Below, in pieces: positions 7,415-15,631 of a DNA stretch of 64,000 nucleotides. The notes beneath the pieces were generated by a model. That model searched no databases. It was not told the DNA's origin and saw nothing but the letters and a program-made list of their open reading frames with translations. Position numbers and translations under genes: made by a program. Every line of letters starts with the position of its first letter. The first letter of the stretch is position 1. Source of the stretch: Desulfurispira natronophila (GTDB lineage Bacteria > Chrysiogenota > Chrysiogenetes > Chrysiogenales > Chrysiogenaceae); assembly GCF_014203025.1 (NCBI RefSeq), contig NZ_JACHID010000007.1, positions 1-64,000 of the forward strand. The letters run 5' to 3'.

Positions 7415-7523
7415 CGAAAGTCGAATCAATCCAGACACAGCACTTCCAAGTAAATCACAATCCAGGCAAAAGCGAGAAATGTTTGGATTTTACCCTGGAA
7501 GCTATGGGGCCTTACCGGCATGA
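7407..7523 (+). CDS. Possible 38-residue small protein, or remnant
   Basis: An ATG frame of 38 codons that overlaps the end of the MNT gene by 8 bp and ends in an ATGA overlap with the next gene. It encodes a basic peptide containing ALPSKSQSRQKREMFG. The tight overlaps on both sides are what one expects of a translated gene in an operon, but the peptide matches no family I know with confidence, and it may be the remnant of a deleted HepT-type toxin gene. Confidence 0.3.
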   Translation: MFDESRINPDTALPSKSQSRQKREMFGFYPGSYGALPA

Positions 7524-8678
7524 TCGAATCGCATCGCGTGGAGTATAAAAAAACCCTCACAGACACCTTAGAGAAAGAGGTGGTGGCTTTTTTGAACTCC
7601 AATGAAGGTGGCGTAATTTATCTGGGTATTGATAAGTTCGGGCAGGCCGTGGGGCTGGAAAACCCAGACGAAACCCAACTCAAAGTCAAAGACAGGCTCA
7701 AACACAACATCTCCCCCTCTTGCCTGGGACTTTTTGAGGTGATTTTAGAGCAAAGAGAACACAAGCACATCATCAAAGCTATTGTCGCGAGTGGCAGAGA
7801 AAAGCCTTACTACATCAAAAAACACGGTATGTCATCAAAAGGGTGCTATCTCAGGGTGGGCAGTAGTAGCGAACCCATGAGTGAAACCATGATAGAGGAT
7901 ATGTTTGCCAAGCGGGTGCGAAATTCTTTGGGTAATATCCGATCGCGCAGGCAAGACCTAAGTTTCGAGCAGCTAAAGATCTACTACGAAGAAAAAGGCC
8001 TAAAACTCAACGATAAATTCGCCTCCAATCTGGAATTGCTTACCGAAGATGGTGGTTTTAACTATTATCAAAGCCACTCACAAGGTGCTCGATAAACTCG
8101 ATATCGAAAACAGGACAGCTGCCAGGATTACGCACAAGGAGAGAATCGAACAGCCGCTGTGGAACAAGGTGGCCTTAAGAGAAGCCGTTATTAACGCTAT
8201 CGTGCACAATGATTACACCACAGAGATTCCGCCAGTGTTTGTGATTTATAGCGATCGGATCGAGATAACCTCTAGCGGTGGTATGTCTACCATCAAAAGC
8301 TTGGATGATTTTTTTGCGGGATATTCCAAGCCCATCAATCGCGAACTGATGAGGGTCTTTAAAGATTTGGAGATGGTGGAGCGCCTCGGCTCCGGGCTTG
8401 ACAGAATACTGCCTATCTACGGCAAAGATAGTTTTAAAATATCTCAGAACTTTATGAAGAATATATTTCATAGTGACGGTGTCGGAGTAAATGTCAGAGT
8501 AAATAAGGTGTACGAATACATCAAGACACATCAGCCAATTAAGGCAAATCAGATTGCGCAAAACTTCCCCGGTATTGCCCAAAGAACCGTAGAACGCTGG
8601 ATCAAGCAGCTCAAAGACGAAGACAAAATAGAGTTTAAAGGCGCACCCAAAACGGGGGGGTATGTTGCTAAGCAATAG
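7520..8678 (+). pseudogene. AlbA_2/Schlafen-type ATP-binding transcriptional regulator, broken by deletion and frameshift
   Basis: Two frames make one recognisable protein. 7520-8095 encodes the AlbA_2 putative nucleic-acid-binding domain (EYKKTL, EVVAFLNSNEGGVIYLGI, GCYLRVGSSSEPM). 8049-8678 encodes the GHKL-like C-terminal part (DKLDIENRTAARITHKERIE, LREAVINAIVHNDY, MVERLGSGLDRIL) and a terminal winged helix (IAQNFPGIAQRTVERWI). At the joint the first frame reads NLELLTEDGGFNY and then leaves the family pattern, while KATHKVLDKL resumes in another frame. About 30-45 residues normally found between these points are missing. I infer an out-of-frame deletion near 8070, so the gene is probably inactive. 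Confidence 0.8.
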
Positions 8679-8710
8679 CACCCTCCACTCTCTATCTCAT
8701 GGACTGCCGA

Positions 8711-8747
8711 CTCTTATTCATCCGCAGATTAGACAGATTACCGCAGA
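8711..8747 (+). repeat. Dispersed repeat R2, copy 2
   Basis: CTCTTATTCATCCGCAGATT then AGACAGATTACCGCAGA; one difference from 5244-5280. As in copy 1 it is followed by R3, here after 22 bp. Confidence 0.85.
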
Positions 8748-8769
8748 TCTGAAGATCAAAAAATATACC

Positions 8770-8868
8770 TCACGCCCGTTCGCTTCACTCACTTGAGGCG
8801 CGGAGCACGCAGAGAAAAGAAAATAAGCTGGCAGTGGCCCTGCGCTCCCAGCGACTCTGCGAGAGAAC
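8770..8868 (+). repeat. Dispersed repeat R3, copy 3
   Basis: As copy 2, with a small tandem duplication (AGAAAAGAAAATAAG) in the middle. An end-fragment of the same repeat (CGCTCCCAGCGGCTCTGCGA) occurs again at 9487-9512. Confidence 0.85.
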
Positions 8869-9051
8869 TCGCCCTCTTTGCCTTTATCCCTTTTATCCCC
8901 TTCATCCTTGTTAATTTCTCCTCCTGCCAGTTTTTCCCTCAGCTGCTTTGTCCAGCAGGGGTGATGGGGTATTAAAGTGATCAAAAAGAACTACAGCTAG
9001 AATTTTACAGGGATATACAGGGTGAACAGGATAAGAGATGAGAAGTCGACC

Positions 9052-9081
9052 GTAGGGTGGATAAGCGCAGCGCATCCACCA
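9052..9081 (+). repeat. Palindromic dispersed repeat, copy 3
   Basis: GTAGGGTGGATAAGC then GCAGCGCATCCACCA, with arms GGTGGAT/ATCCACC. One base different from copy 1. Confidence 0.85.
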
Positions 9082-9141
9082 AAGTGCACTTTCAATTTCA
9101 TTATTCCTACTGTAATATTGGTTTAGCCTCGGAGGTGAGCC

Positions 9142-9453
9142 ATGGAGAAAGAACACTTTGAAATTTTGCTGGAGCACATGAGAAGCGAGTTTAGAGCAGT
9201 CGCTGCAGGGCATGAGTCCTTGCGACAGGAGCTTGGCCGCAAAATTGATGATTTTCGTGATGAAGTGAACGACCGTTTCAAAGTTGTGGACACACAGATT
9301 CTTGCTCTTAATTATAAAATTGAGGCAGTAGATGAGAAGCTTAGTAACCGCATTGACGCAGTGGAGACCAAGCTCAGCATAAAAATTGACGCAGTCGCTC
9401 AGGATATTGCAGAACATCGCGCTGATACTGAGGTACATCGGGCGCATGGATAG
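9142..9453 (+). CDS. Small coiled-coil protein of unknown function
   Basis: A 103-residue, highly charged, almost entirely helical protein with heptad-like repeats (KIEAVDEKLSNRIDAVETKL). No membrane segment or signal. A strong GGAGGTGAG Shine-Dalgarno lies before the ATG. Proteins with the same opening (MEKEHFEILLEHM) and an EHRADTEVHR end are, from memory, common hypothetical proteins in anaerobic proteobacteria. It is the only intact gene in the repeat-rich stretch between the broken AlbA_2 gene and the glycosyltransferase. Confidence 0.75.
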   Translation: MEKEHFEILLEHMRSEFRAVAAGHESLRQELGRKIDDFRDEVNDRFKVVDTQILALNYKIEAVDEKLSNRIDAVETKLSIKIDAVAQDIAEHRADTEVHRAHG

Positions 9454-9556
9454 AATGCCTTAAATATTGGGCTGTAAAACTTCACCGCGCTCCCAGCGGC
9501 TCTGCGAGAGTGTGAGTTTTCATGATTTTATTTTCGCCATTTTTGCTAAATTCTAC

Positions 9557-9585
9557 ACTACCCACTACCCACTACCCACTACCCC
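9557..9585 (-). repeat. Heptamer array (TAGTGGG), copy 2, on the minus strand
   Basis: On the plus strand the unit reads CCCACTA; four C-runs (9561-9585) separated by ACTA give a G-quadruplex pattern on the minus strand. It lies ~70 bp before the start of the large glycosyltransferase gene, in the position of its leader or promoter. Confidence 0.85.
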
Positions 9586-9655
9586 TCAAATATGCTATAA
9601 AGTCACTCCTTCAGCCAGCCGATAAGAGCAGCAGCATGCAAACAGGAGGAGCGGC

Positions 9656-11749
9656 TTGTTACACTACACCCCATGGCAGCAGGCATACGAAACTCAGGGC
9701 CTGGAAGGCTATATCGTCGCCATCACTCAGGACTTTCTGCAGCCGGGCAACGACCTCAGTCAGCTCCTCATGTCCCTGGAGGCATTGGAAAAGCAGGTAA
9801 AGGCCCACACTCAGCCCCAACTGGCTCCTCTTTTCAGCGAACTGTTTGCCATCATTCGCGACACACGCCTGTTGCCCATGATCCAGAACAAGGGCTTCAA
9901 TCTCGATTTTTTTCGCATACTCTCACTGCTGCCGGACAATTCTACTCTCAGCGCTACCACTCAGACCCAAAATATCCAGCGACAGCTGGAGCAGCAATAC
10001 CGCCAGTCCCAGGGTATGGATGCCTTTGTCGTCGCCTCCATCCTCTATTTGCTGGACTACTTCACCGGTATACCCAAGGAGCAGGCGCGCACCCAGTATG
10101 TGCACCGCTTTGGAGCAATAAATACCCACGCCGTCATTGCCAAAAACAGCGATCTGCAGTGGTTTGGTCGCATCTGCCACAACCTTTTTGCTGATGTAGA
10201 CGACGCCCTGGCCGTTTTTGACAACGCTCTCTACGCCAAAGACTTTGCCAAAATGGACCTCATGGCCCAAAAGGCAAGTGTCCTCTGGGTCACCAGCATC
10301 CTGTGGAACATCTATGGGCAGGAAACCAACTTCCTTGCCACTTACGAGCGCTACAAAGAACTTTTCTATCAGGCCATCAAGAAAAACAAAACCGAGCTCG
10401 CCTTTTTCATGCACTTCCCCCTGTCTCACATATACCTGAATCTCACCCACACCCAGGATCAGTGGCAGAAGTTTAATGATGAAGTGGAAAAGCCCCTGTC
10501 AGAGTTTGTTGTCAGACTCAGCAAGAAAGACAAAGAGCTCGCCCCGGTTAAGCGCCAGTACGACCCGGAAAAGCGCCCCCTGAAAGTCGCCTTTGTCTAC
10601 GACCGCATTGTTATGAACTCACCTTTCAAGGTTCTCTACTCCCTCCTGAAAGGCTTGCAGGAACAAAACAGCGAAGGTCATTACGAATACGCTGTTTACG
10701 ATTTGGAGTATGTGGAAAAAAGTGCCTCAGATCCTGAGTGCATCAAAATGATTACCGACCTGGGCATTCCATACACCAGCAACCATAATCTGATTAAAGA
10801 TTCCCGCTACGGCCTCTACTATAGCCACTTCGACAAGTGCAAAGCCTTGCGTCGTAAGATTATTGCCGATGAAATTGACGTGCTCATCATGTGCAACAAC
10901 CGGGAGCAGTTCAATTTTCTCTTTGGTACACGCACCGCACCACGACAGTTGTACTGGAGTCATGGCAGTGCGATCTATGATGTAAATGGAATTGATAAGC
11001 GGATAAGTCATATTCTGCTGGATAGATGGGGGCATACATTTGAGAATTTCACCGTGCCCATGGATGCAGAAACCTTCTATAATCCACCTAGAGATCCCGA
11101 TGCTATTGCAAGGGAACGGGCCAAGTATCCAAAAGATGTCTTTATCCTTGGAACTATTGGCCGCCTGATTAAGTTGGAGTCGGACGAGTACCTGGAAACG
11201 GTGGCCGAAATCATGAAGCAGCACCCTCACACCATCTATATTGCTGCTGGAGCTGGGGGATCTGATTACATCAGAAATAAAGTTAAAGAACTTGGCATAT
11301 CTGATCGATTTTACTTCCCTGGCTTTGTTGATCCTCATATCTACGGGCACATTATCGATTTATGGCTGGATACGTTCCCGCTGCAACAGGGTGAGAGTCG
11401 TAGCGAGTACGCATCAAAAGGGCATGGTGTAACCTTGGCGATGCTTCAGCACGAAGCACTAATCGACAGAAAAAACAGGATTAAAGCGTGGCTTGTAGCT
11501 AATCGAGAAAGTGTAACGAAGGTGGTGCTGGCATGCGGTGTTGACGTTGATTACATAGAAAAGCTGTGGATAGAAAAGCAGTCAAAGTATATTGCTGTTG
11601 ATGTGCGCGATTACATTTGTAAATGCACAACCCTCCTGAAAGATTACATAAAATGCCAAACTGAATTTTCAGAGTCTGTAAGTGTGCACAATAAACTCAA
11701 ACACATGTCAGCGAAACTATCGACTGTTGAATTTTTCAGTAAGCTATAG
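9656..11749 (+). CDS. Large GT-B glycosyltransferase (candidate flagellin or surface glycosyltransferase)
   Basis: A 697-residue cytoplasmic protein. The TTG at 9656 is taken as start because AGGAGGA ends 5 bp before it. Residues ~1-300 are helical with no recognised domain. Residues ~310-610 look like a GT-B fold: KVAFVYDRI, then QLYWSHGSAIYDVNGIDKR, FILGTIGRLIKLESDEYLET and YFPGFVDPHIYGHIIDLWLD. The DPHIYGHIIDLWLDTFPLQQ motif is like the C-terminal acceptor/UDP region of SPINDLY/OGT-type enzymes and related bacterial transferases. The last ~130 residues are from AT-richer DNA and seem divergent. Location after flagellin/flaG and at the head of the sugar island suggests flagellin glycosylation. 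That role is inference. Confidence 0.75.
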   Translation: MLHYTPWQQAYETQGLEGYIVAITQDFLQPGNDLSQLLMSLEALEKQVKAHTQPQLAPLFSELFAIIRDTRLLPMIQNKGFNLDFFRILSLLPDNSTLSATTQTQNIQRQLEQQYRQSQGMDAFVVASILYLLDYFTGIPKEQARTQYVHRFGAINTHAVIAKNSDLQWFGRICHNLFADVDDALAVFDNALYAKDFAKMDLMAQKASVLWVTSILWNIYGQETNFLATYERYKELFYQAIKKNKTELAFFMHFPLSHIYLNLTHTQDQWQKFNDEVEKPLSEFVVRLSKKDKELAPVKRQYDPEKRPLKVAFVYDRIVMNSPFKVLYSLLKGLQEQNSEGHYEYAVYDLEYVEKSASDPECIKMITDLGIPYTSNHNLIKDSRYGLYYSHFDKCKALRRKIIADEIDVLIMCNNREQFNFLFGTRTAPRQLYWSHGSAIYDVNGIDKRISHILLDRWGHTFENFTVPMDAETFYNPPRDPDAIARERAKYPKDVFILGTIGRLIKLESDEYLETVAEIMKQHPHTIYIAAGAGGSDYIRNKVKELGISDRFYFPGFVDPHIYGHIIDLWLDTFPLQQGESRSEYASKGHGVTLAMLQHEALIDRKNRIKAWLVANRESVTKVVLACGVDVDYIEKLWIEKQSKYIAVDVRDYICKCTTLLKDYIKCQTEFSESVSVHNKLKHMSAKLSTVEFFSKL

Positions 11750-11895
11750 CTTAACAGCTTGCTGAAATACTCCCTGACGACAGGCAGATGAAAGATCCCC
11801 AAGGTTTAACGCGCATGTAGTATAAACTATACCATAAGTAGAGTTCTTTCAAGAAACTGCACTATTCGTAATGATCAAGAAGACAGGATGCAACT

Positions 11896-12963
11896 ATGGT
11901 AAAGCAAGTGAATATCAGATTAACTGCAAAATGTAACTACAAGTGTGGCATATGCCCATTTCATGGTAAAGGTTACAGTGGTGACTTTTTCAAGGAGAGA
12001 GAAGATATAAATATCGATATGCCGCTAGAAAAAGCCCTGTTGTTGTTAGCAAAGGTTAGAGATGAAGGTTTTCAGGTCGTTAATCTGACGCCAAATGGTG
12101 AGTTTTTCATGTATCCACACTGGAAAGCTATCTTACAAACTGCTAAGAAACTCAAAATGAAAGTATCAATTACAACCAATGGTGGGCTGCTGAGTGAAGA
12201 TATTATAAGAGAGGTGTGTAGGATTGGGGTTAGCCACATCACTGTCAGTATAGATAGCGTCGTTGAGAATCACTACAAATCGTTGCGAACACCTGCTAAC
12301 TCAAACACATATCGCAATGCTGTAAATGCGCCTGTGTATTTTAAGAAATATGGAGGCAGCAACGTATATGTTCAAGTGCAATGCGTTGAGCAAGATAGAT
12401 ATGATGAAGAAAAGAAGCAAATTCTGGCGCACTATGAAAATGCAGAACTGAACCAGATCTCTTTTTCAAAGGTAATAAGTGCTAACGAGCACGGCACTGC
12501 TATTCAGGGTGCCGCTAAAGGTAAAAAAATAAGCGATGCTAATAGCACGGTTGTGGAAAACAAAGCAAAGATGTGCGCCAACTTTGGTGCACCTATATTG
12601 ATGCCCAATGGGCTGCTACTCGGGTGCTGTGGTATGTTTTACTTTTACAATAGGCTAGATGGGCTCAAACAATATTGTTCGGCAACGCACAATACTGTCA
12701 AGGGGGGTACTGATCACCTGCTAGAATTGTATGACTCCAGCAAAATTTTTAGAGAATTTTGCAACACATGCCAATTATATGAAGATAGGTGCGATAAAAT
12801 AGAAAATAAATTTATTAGTGGAAAGTATTTTTGCGTCAAATCAAAGCGATATGAAAGATACTTCCCTATCCCTCGCAAAATAAGCACGTTGCCAAGAGAA
12901 CTGCAGCTTTTCTTATATAAAACAAATGGGGTCAAACAGTTAAAGAAACTGAAAGTGATTTAA
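11896..12963 (+). CDS. Radical SAM protein
   Basis: A 355-residue radical SAM enzyme. The 4Fe-4S ligand motif is at residues 13-20 (AKCNYKCGICPFHG, C-x3-C-x2-C), followed by the SAM barrel (VNLTPNGEFFMYP, SITTNGG, HITVSIDS). A C-terminal Cys-rich part (MPNGLLLGCCGMFY, FCNTCQLYEDRC) suggests an auxiliary SPASM-like cluster. Substrate unknown; members next to sugar genes may modify sugars, glycans or peptides. It opens the AT-rich core of the island and is 5 bp from the next gene, so it is likely co-transcribed. Confidence 0.8.
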   Translation: MVKQVNIRLTAKCNYKCGICPFHGKGYSGDFFKEREDINIDMPLEKALLLLAKVRDEGFQVVNLTPNGEFFMYPHWKAILQTAKKLKMKVSITTNGGLLSEDIIREVCRIGVSHITVSIDSVVENHYKSLRTPANSNTYRNAVNAPVYFKKYGGSNVYVQVQCVEQDRYDEEKKQILAHYENAELNQISFSKVISANEHGTAIQGAAKGKKISDANSTVVENKAKMCANFGAPILMPNGLLLGCCGMFYFYNRLDGLKQYCSATHNTVKGGTDHLLELYDSSKIFREFCNTCQLYEDRCDKIENKFISGKYFCVKSKRYERYFPIPRKISTLPRELQLFLYKTNGVKQLKKLKVI

Positions 12964-12968
12964 TTGAT

Positions 12969-14093
12969 ATGAATATTGCCGTAGTATGCGAAGCAGATCC
13001 AGCTAAATGTCCAAGACCCTCGCGTCTAATTTCACACTTAAAGAAAACGCACAATGTTACGGCCATTGGGCGAAGTGCGACCAGCATCGATGGTGTTAAG
13101 GTTTTAAGCTATAGCCCGCCTAAGAAAAGAACGCTTATTCAGGAGTGTGTACTGTACTGGAATGTGCTCTGGAGAAGATATGAAAAGCTTGTTTATATCC
13201 CGACGCGCCAAATCATCACCGAACACCTGATGTCAGACGATTTTGATATTATATTTTGTCATGATATCAAGCTACTTCCTATAGTAATTAAATTTAAAAA
13301 AAGGGCTAAAGTAGTATTTGATGCACGTGAGTTTTACCCAGGGCAAATGGAAGATAATCTGCGTTGGTGCATACTTACTAAGCCATTCTTCGAGTATCTT
13401 TGCAAGGCCTATATTCCTCAAGTAGATTATAGTTACACTGTGTCATGCGGGATAGCCAATCTCTATAGATCATATTTGGATTCCAATTTCGATGTACTTG
13501 AGAGTACTTCGCATTACTTTGATCTCGTGCCATCAGTCTGCTCAAATAAAAAAATTAAGCTAATTCATCATGGAGCAGCGCACAGAAACAGGGAAATCCA
13601 TAAAATGATTGAAATGATGGATTTTTTAGACGAAAGGTTTGATTTAGAGTTGATGTTAGTGCTCGGTCAAGCAGATTATATGCTCGAACTGGTGAAGATG
13701 TGTAATGCAAGGGGCAACGTGAGTATAGTTGAGCCTGTCGCAAACAACGAGATAGTTCCAGTTTTAAACAGGTATGACGTTGGAGTTTATTTACTTTCAC
13801 CAACAGGGAGAAATACACAATATGCGCTTCCCAATAAATTTTTTGAGTTCATGCAGTCACGCCTTGCAATAGCGATTGGCCCATCTCCTGATATGAAGGG
13901 TATAGTAGAAAAGTATTTGATGGGAGTTGTGTCAGATGACTTTTCACCTAGGTCTTTAGCAAATATGATAAACAAGTTGACTGACGAGAAAATTATGAAA
14001 TTTAAACAAAATTCGGATAAAGCAGCAAAAGTTTTTAATTGCAAGAGGCACAATAATAAAATTGATGCCATAATTGAAGCCGTAACGAAATAG
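12969..14093 (+). CDS. Glycosyltransferase, family 4-like
   Basis: A 374-residue GT-B glycosyltransferase. N-terminal domain: NIAVVCEADPAKCPRPSRLI and FDIIFCHDIKLLPI. Linker: VVFDAREFYPGQ. C-terminal nucleotide-sugar domain: KLIHHGAAHRNREI, ELMLVLGQADYM, YDVGVYLLSP and the acceptor-side ALPNKFFEFMQSRLAIAIG, which holds the E-x7-E-like motif region. It should transfer a sugar from a nucleotide donor to a growing surface glycan at the cytoplasmic face. Strong AT bias like its neighbours. The donor is not predictable. Confidence 0.8.
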   Translation: MNIAVVCEADPAKCPRPSRLISHLKKTHNVTAIGRSATSIDGVKVLSYSPPKKRTLIQECVLYWNVLWRRYEKLVYIPTRQIITEHLMSDDFDIIFCHDIKLLPIVIKFKKRAKVVFDAREFYPGQMEDNLRWCILTKPFFEYLCKAYIPQVDYSYTVSCGIANLYRSYLDSNFDVLESTSHYFDLVPSVCSNKKIKLIHHGAAHRNREIHKMIEMMDFLDERFDLELMLVLGQADYMLELVKMCNARGNVSIVEPVANNEIVPVLNRYDVGVYLLSPTGRNTQYALPNKFFEFMQSRLAIAIGPSPDMKGIVEKYLMGVVSDDFSPRSLANMINKLTDEKIMKFKQNSDKAAKVFNCKRHNNKIDAIIEAVTK

Positions 14094-14102
14094 GACACTA
14101 AT

Positions 14103-15050
14103 TTGAACAGTTTCGCAATAATCGGCACCGCCGGCTACATAGCGCCACGCCACTTGAAAGCTATAAGGGATACCGGTAATGACCTCGTCGCTGCTCTTGA
14201 CCCTTGCGACTCTGTGGGTATTCTTGATAGCTACTTTCCTGATGTGCACTTCTTTTCGGAATTTGAGCGATTCGACCGTCATGTTGACAAGTTGCGTCGC
14301 TGTAATAATCCAGTTGACTATATTAGCATCTGTTCGCCAAATTATCTTCATGATGCTCATGTGCGTTTTGCTTTACGCTCAGGTAGTGACGCCATATGCG
14401 AAAAACCTCTTGTTCTGAATCCATGGAACATTGACGGTTTGTATGAAATTGAGCAGGAGAGCGAAAAAAAAATCTACACTATACTGCAGCTTCGCCTGCA
14501 TCCAAGCGTTACAATGCTCAAGCACGAAATTGCTTCAAAGTTGCCACGTAAAAAGCACGAGATTGATCTGACATATATAACTTCTAGAGGAAACTGGTAC
14601 CTTCAATCCTGGAAGGGTGATTCGAAAAAATCCGGCGGCATTGCCACTAACATTGGCATTCATTTTTTTGATATGCTGTATTTCGTTTTTGGTGGAGTTC
14701 AAGAGAACATACTTCACTATTCAATTGAAACCAAAGCGGCGGGATACCTGGAGCTGGCACATGCCAGGGTGCGCTGGTTTCTCTCTATTGATTCTGATGA
14801 TATCCCAGCAGTGCATAAGGCTGCAGGAAAACGCACTTTCCGTTCAATTACTTGCGATGGTGAGGAAATTGAGTTTTCGGATGGTTTCACGGATTTGCAT
14901 ACTCAAAGTTATGAGGAAATTCTGAAAGGAAATGGATACGGTTTGGAGTCAAGCCGGGTAGCCATTGAAACTGTTTCTTCTTTACGGCATGTTCGGCCAA
15001 GAGGGCTAACGGGTGAGTACCATCCACTGCTAAATGAGGTGAGTTTGTGA
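14103..15050 (+). CDS. wbpB: Gfo/Idh/MocA oxidoreductase, UDP-GlcNAcA 3-dehydrogenase (WbpB/WlbA-like)
   Basis: A 315-residue NAD-dependent sugar oxidoreductase. The N-terminal Rossmann motif [18 protein letters not shown] is the specific WlbA/WbpB form, and the family EKP motif is present ([18 protein letters not shown]). Family knowledge: it oxidises the 3-hydroxyl of UDP-GlcNAc uronate before amination on the way to UDP-ManNAc3NAcA. A TTG start with AGGA overlapping the previous stop is used. It overlaps wbpD by 4 bp (GTGA). Confidence 0.85.
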   Translation: MNSFAIIGTAGYIAPRHLKAIRDTGNDLVAALDPCDSVGILDSYFPDVHFFSEFERFDRHVDKLRRCNNPVDYISICSPNYLHDAHVRFALRSGSDAICEKPLVLNPWNIDGLYEIEQESEKKIYTILQLRLHPSVTMLKHEIASKLPRKKHEIDLTYITSRGNWYLQSWKGDSKKSGGIATNIGIHFFDMLYFVFGGVQENILHYSIETKAAGYLELAHARVRWFLSIDSDDIPAVHKAAGKRTFRSITCDGEEIEFSDGFTDLHTQSYEEILKGNGYGLESSRVAIETVSSLRHVRPRGLTGEYHPLLNEVSL

Positions 15051-15625
15051 GCTATCAAGTACATCCAAGTGCCATCATTGATGATGGCGCGCAAGTTGGC
15101 AGTGGCTCAAGGATATGGCACTTTGTGCATGTGTGTGCTGGTGCGGTTATCGGGCGAAATGTCTCCCTGGGGCAAAATGTCTTTGTGGGAAACCGGGTGG
15201 TTATAGGCAATGATTGTAAAGTTCAGAATAATGTGTCGGTTTATGACAATGTTACATTAGAAGATGGTGTGTTTTGCGGGCCGAGTATGGTTTTTACCAA
15301 TGTGTACAATCCGCGCTCATATGTTGAGCGTAAGGATGAGTTCATGGATACTGTTGTCTGCAAGGGAGCAACGTTGGGGGCAAATTGCACAATAATATGT
15401 GGGGTCATTATTGGTAAATTTGCATTTATTGGAGCTGGTGCTGTGGTGAATAAGAGTGTTCCTGACTATGCGCTTATGGTCGGCGTCCCCGCCCGCCAAA
15501 TTGGTTGGATGAGCGAGTATGGTGAGCAACTGGATTTACCACTAAATGGTAATGCCGATGCTCATTGCAAACATACCGGAAGTTTATACCGACTTGCAGG
15601 AAAAAATCTTGAGAAGGTAACGTGA
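15047..15625 (+). CDS. wbpD: UDP-2-acetamido-3-amino-glucuronate N-acetyltransferase (WbpD/WlbB-like)
   Basis: A 192-residue left-handed beta-helix acetyltransferase with repeated hexapeptides ([34 protein letters not shown]) and the characteristic [20 protein letters not shown] stretch of WbpD/WlbB enzymes. It acetylates the 3-amino group of the UDP-sugar using acetyl-CoA. GTG start overlapping wbpB. Expected pathway partner: the WbpE aminotransferase, which is not in this cluster. Confidence 0.87.
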   Translation: MSYQVHPSAIIDDGAQVGSGSRIWHFVHVCAGAVIGRNVSLGQNVFVGNRVVIGNDCKVQNNVSVYDNVTLEDGVFCGPSMVFTNVYNPRSYVERKDEFMDTVVCKGATLGANCTIICGVIIGKFAFIGAGAVVNKSVPDYALMVGVPARQIGWMSEYGEQLDLPLNGNADAHCKHTGSLYRLAGKNLEKVT

Positions 15626-15631
15626 TACAGA

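Larger units (their letters stand above)
8679..9141. other. Gene-free mosaic of dispersed repeats
   Basis: A stretch of 463 bp with R2 copy 2 (8711-8747), R3 copy 3 (8770-8868) and the palindromic repeat copy 3 (9052-9081). The intervening parts include low-complexity text (TTTATCCCTTTTATCCCC). No credible gene. Confidence 0.75.

Noticed and set aside
9656-11749. Classical Maf-type motility accessory factor
   Set aside because: The DUF115/Maf core motifs were not seen; the GT-B, OGT-like end is a better description.
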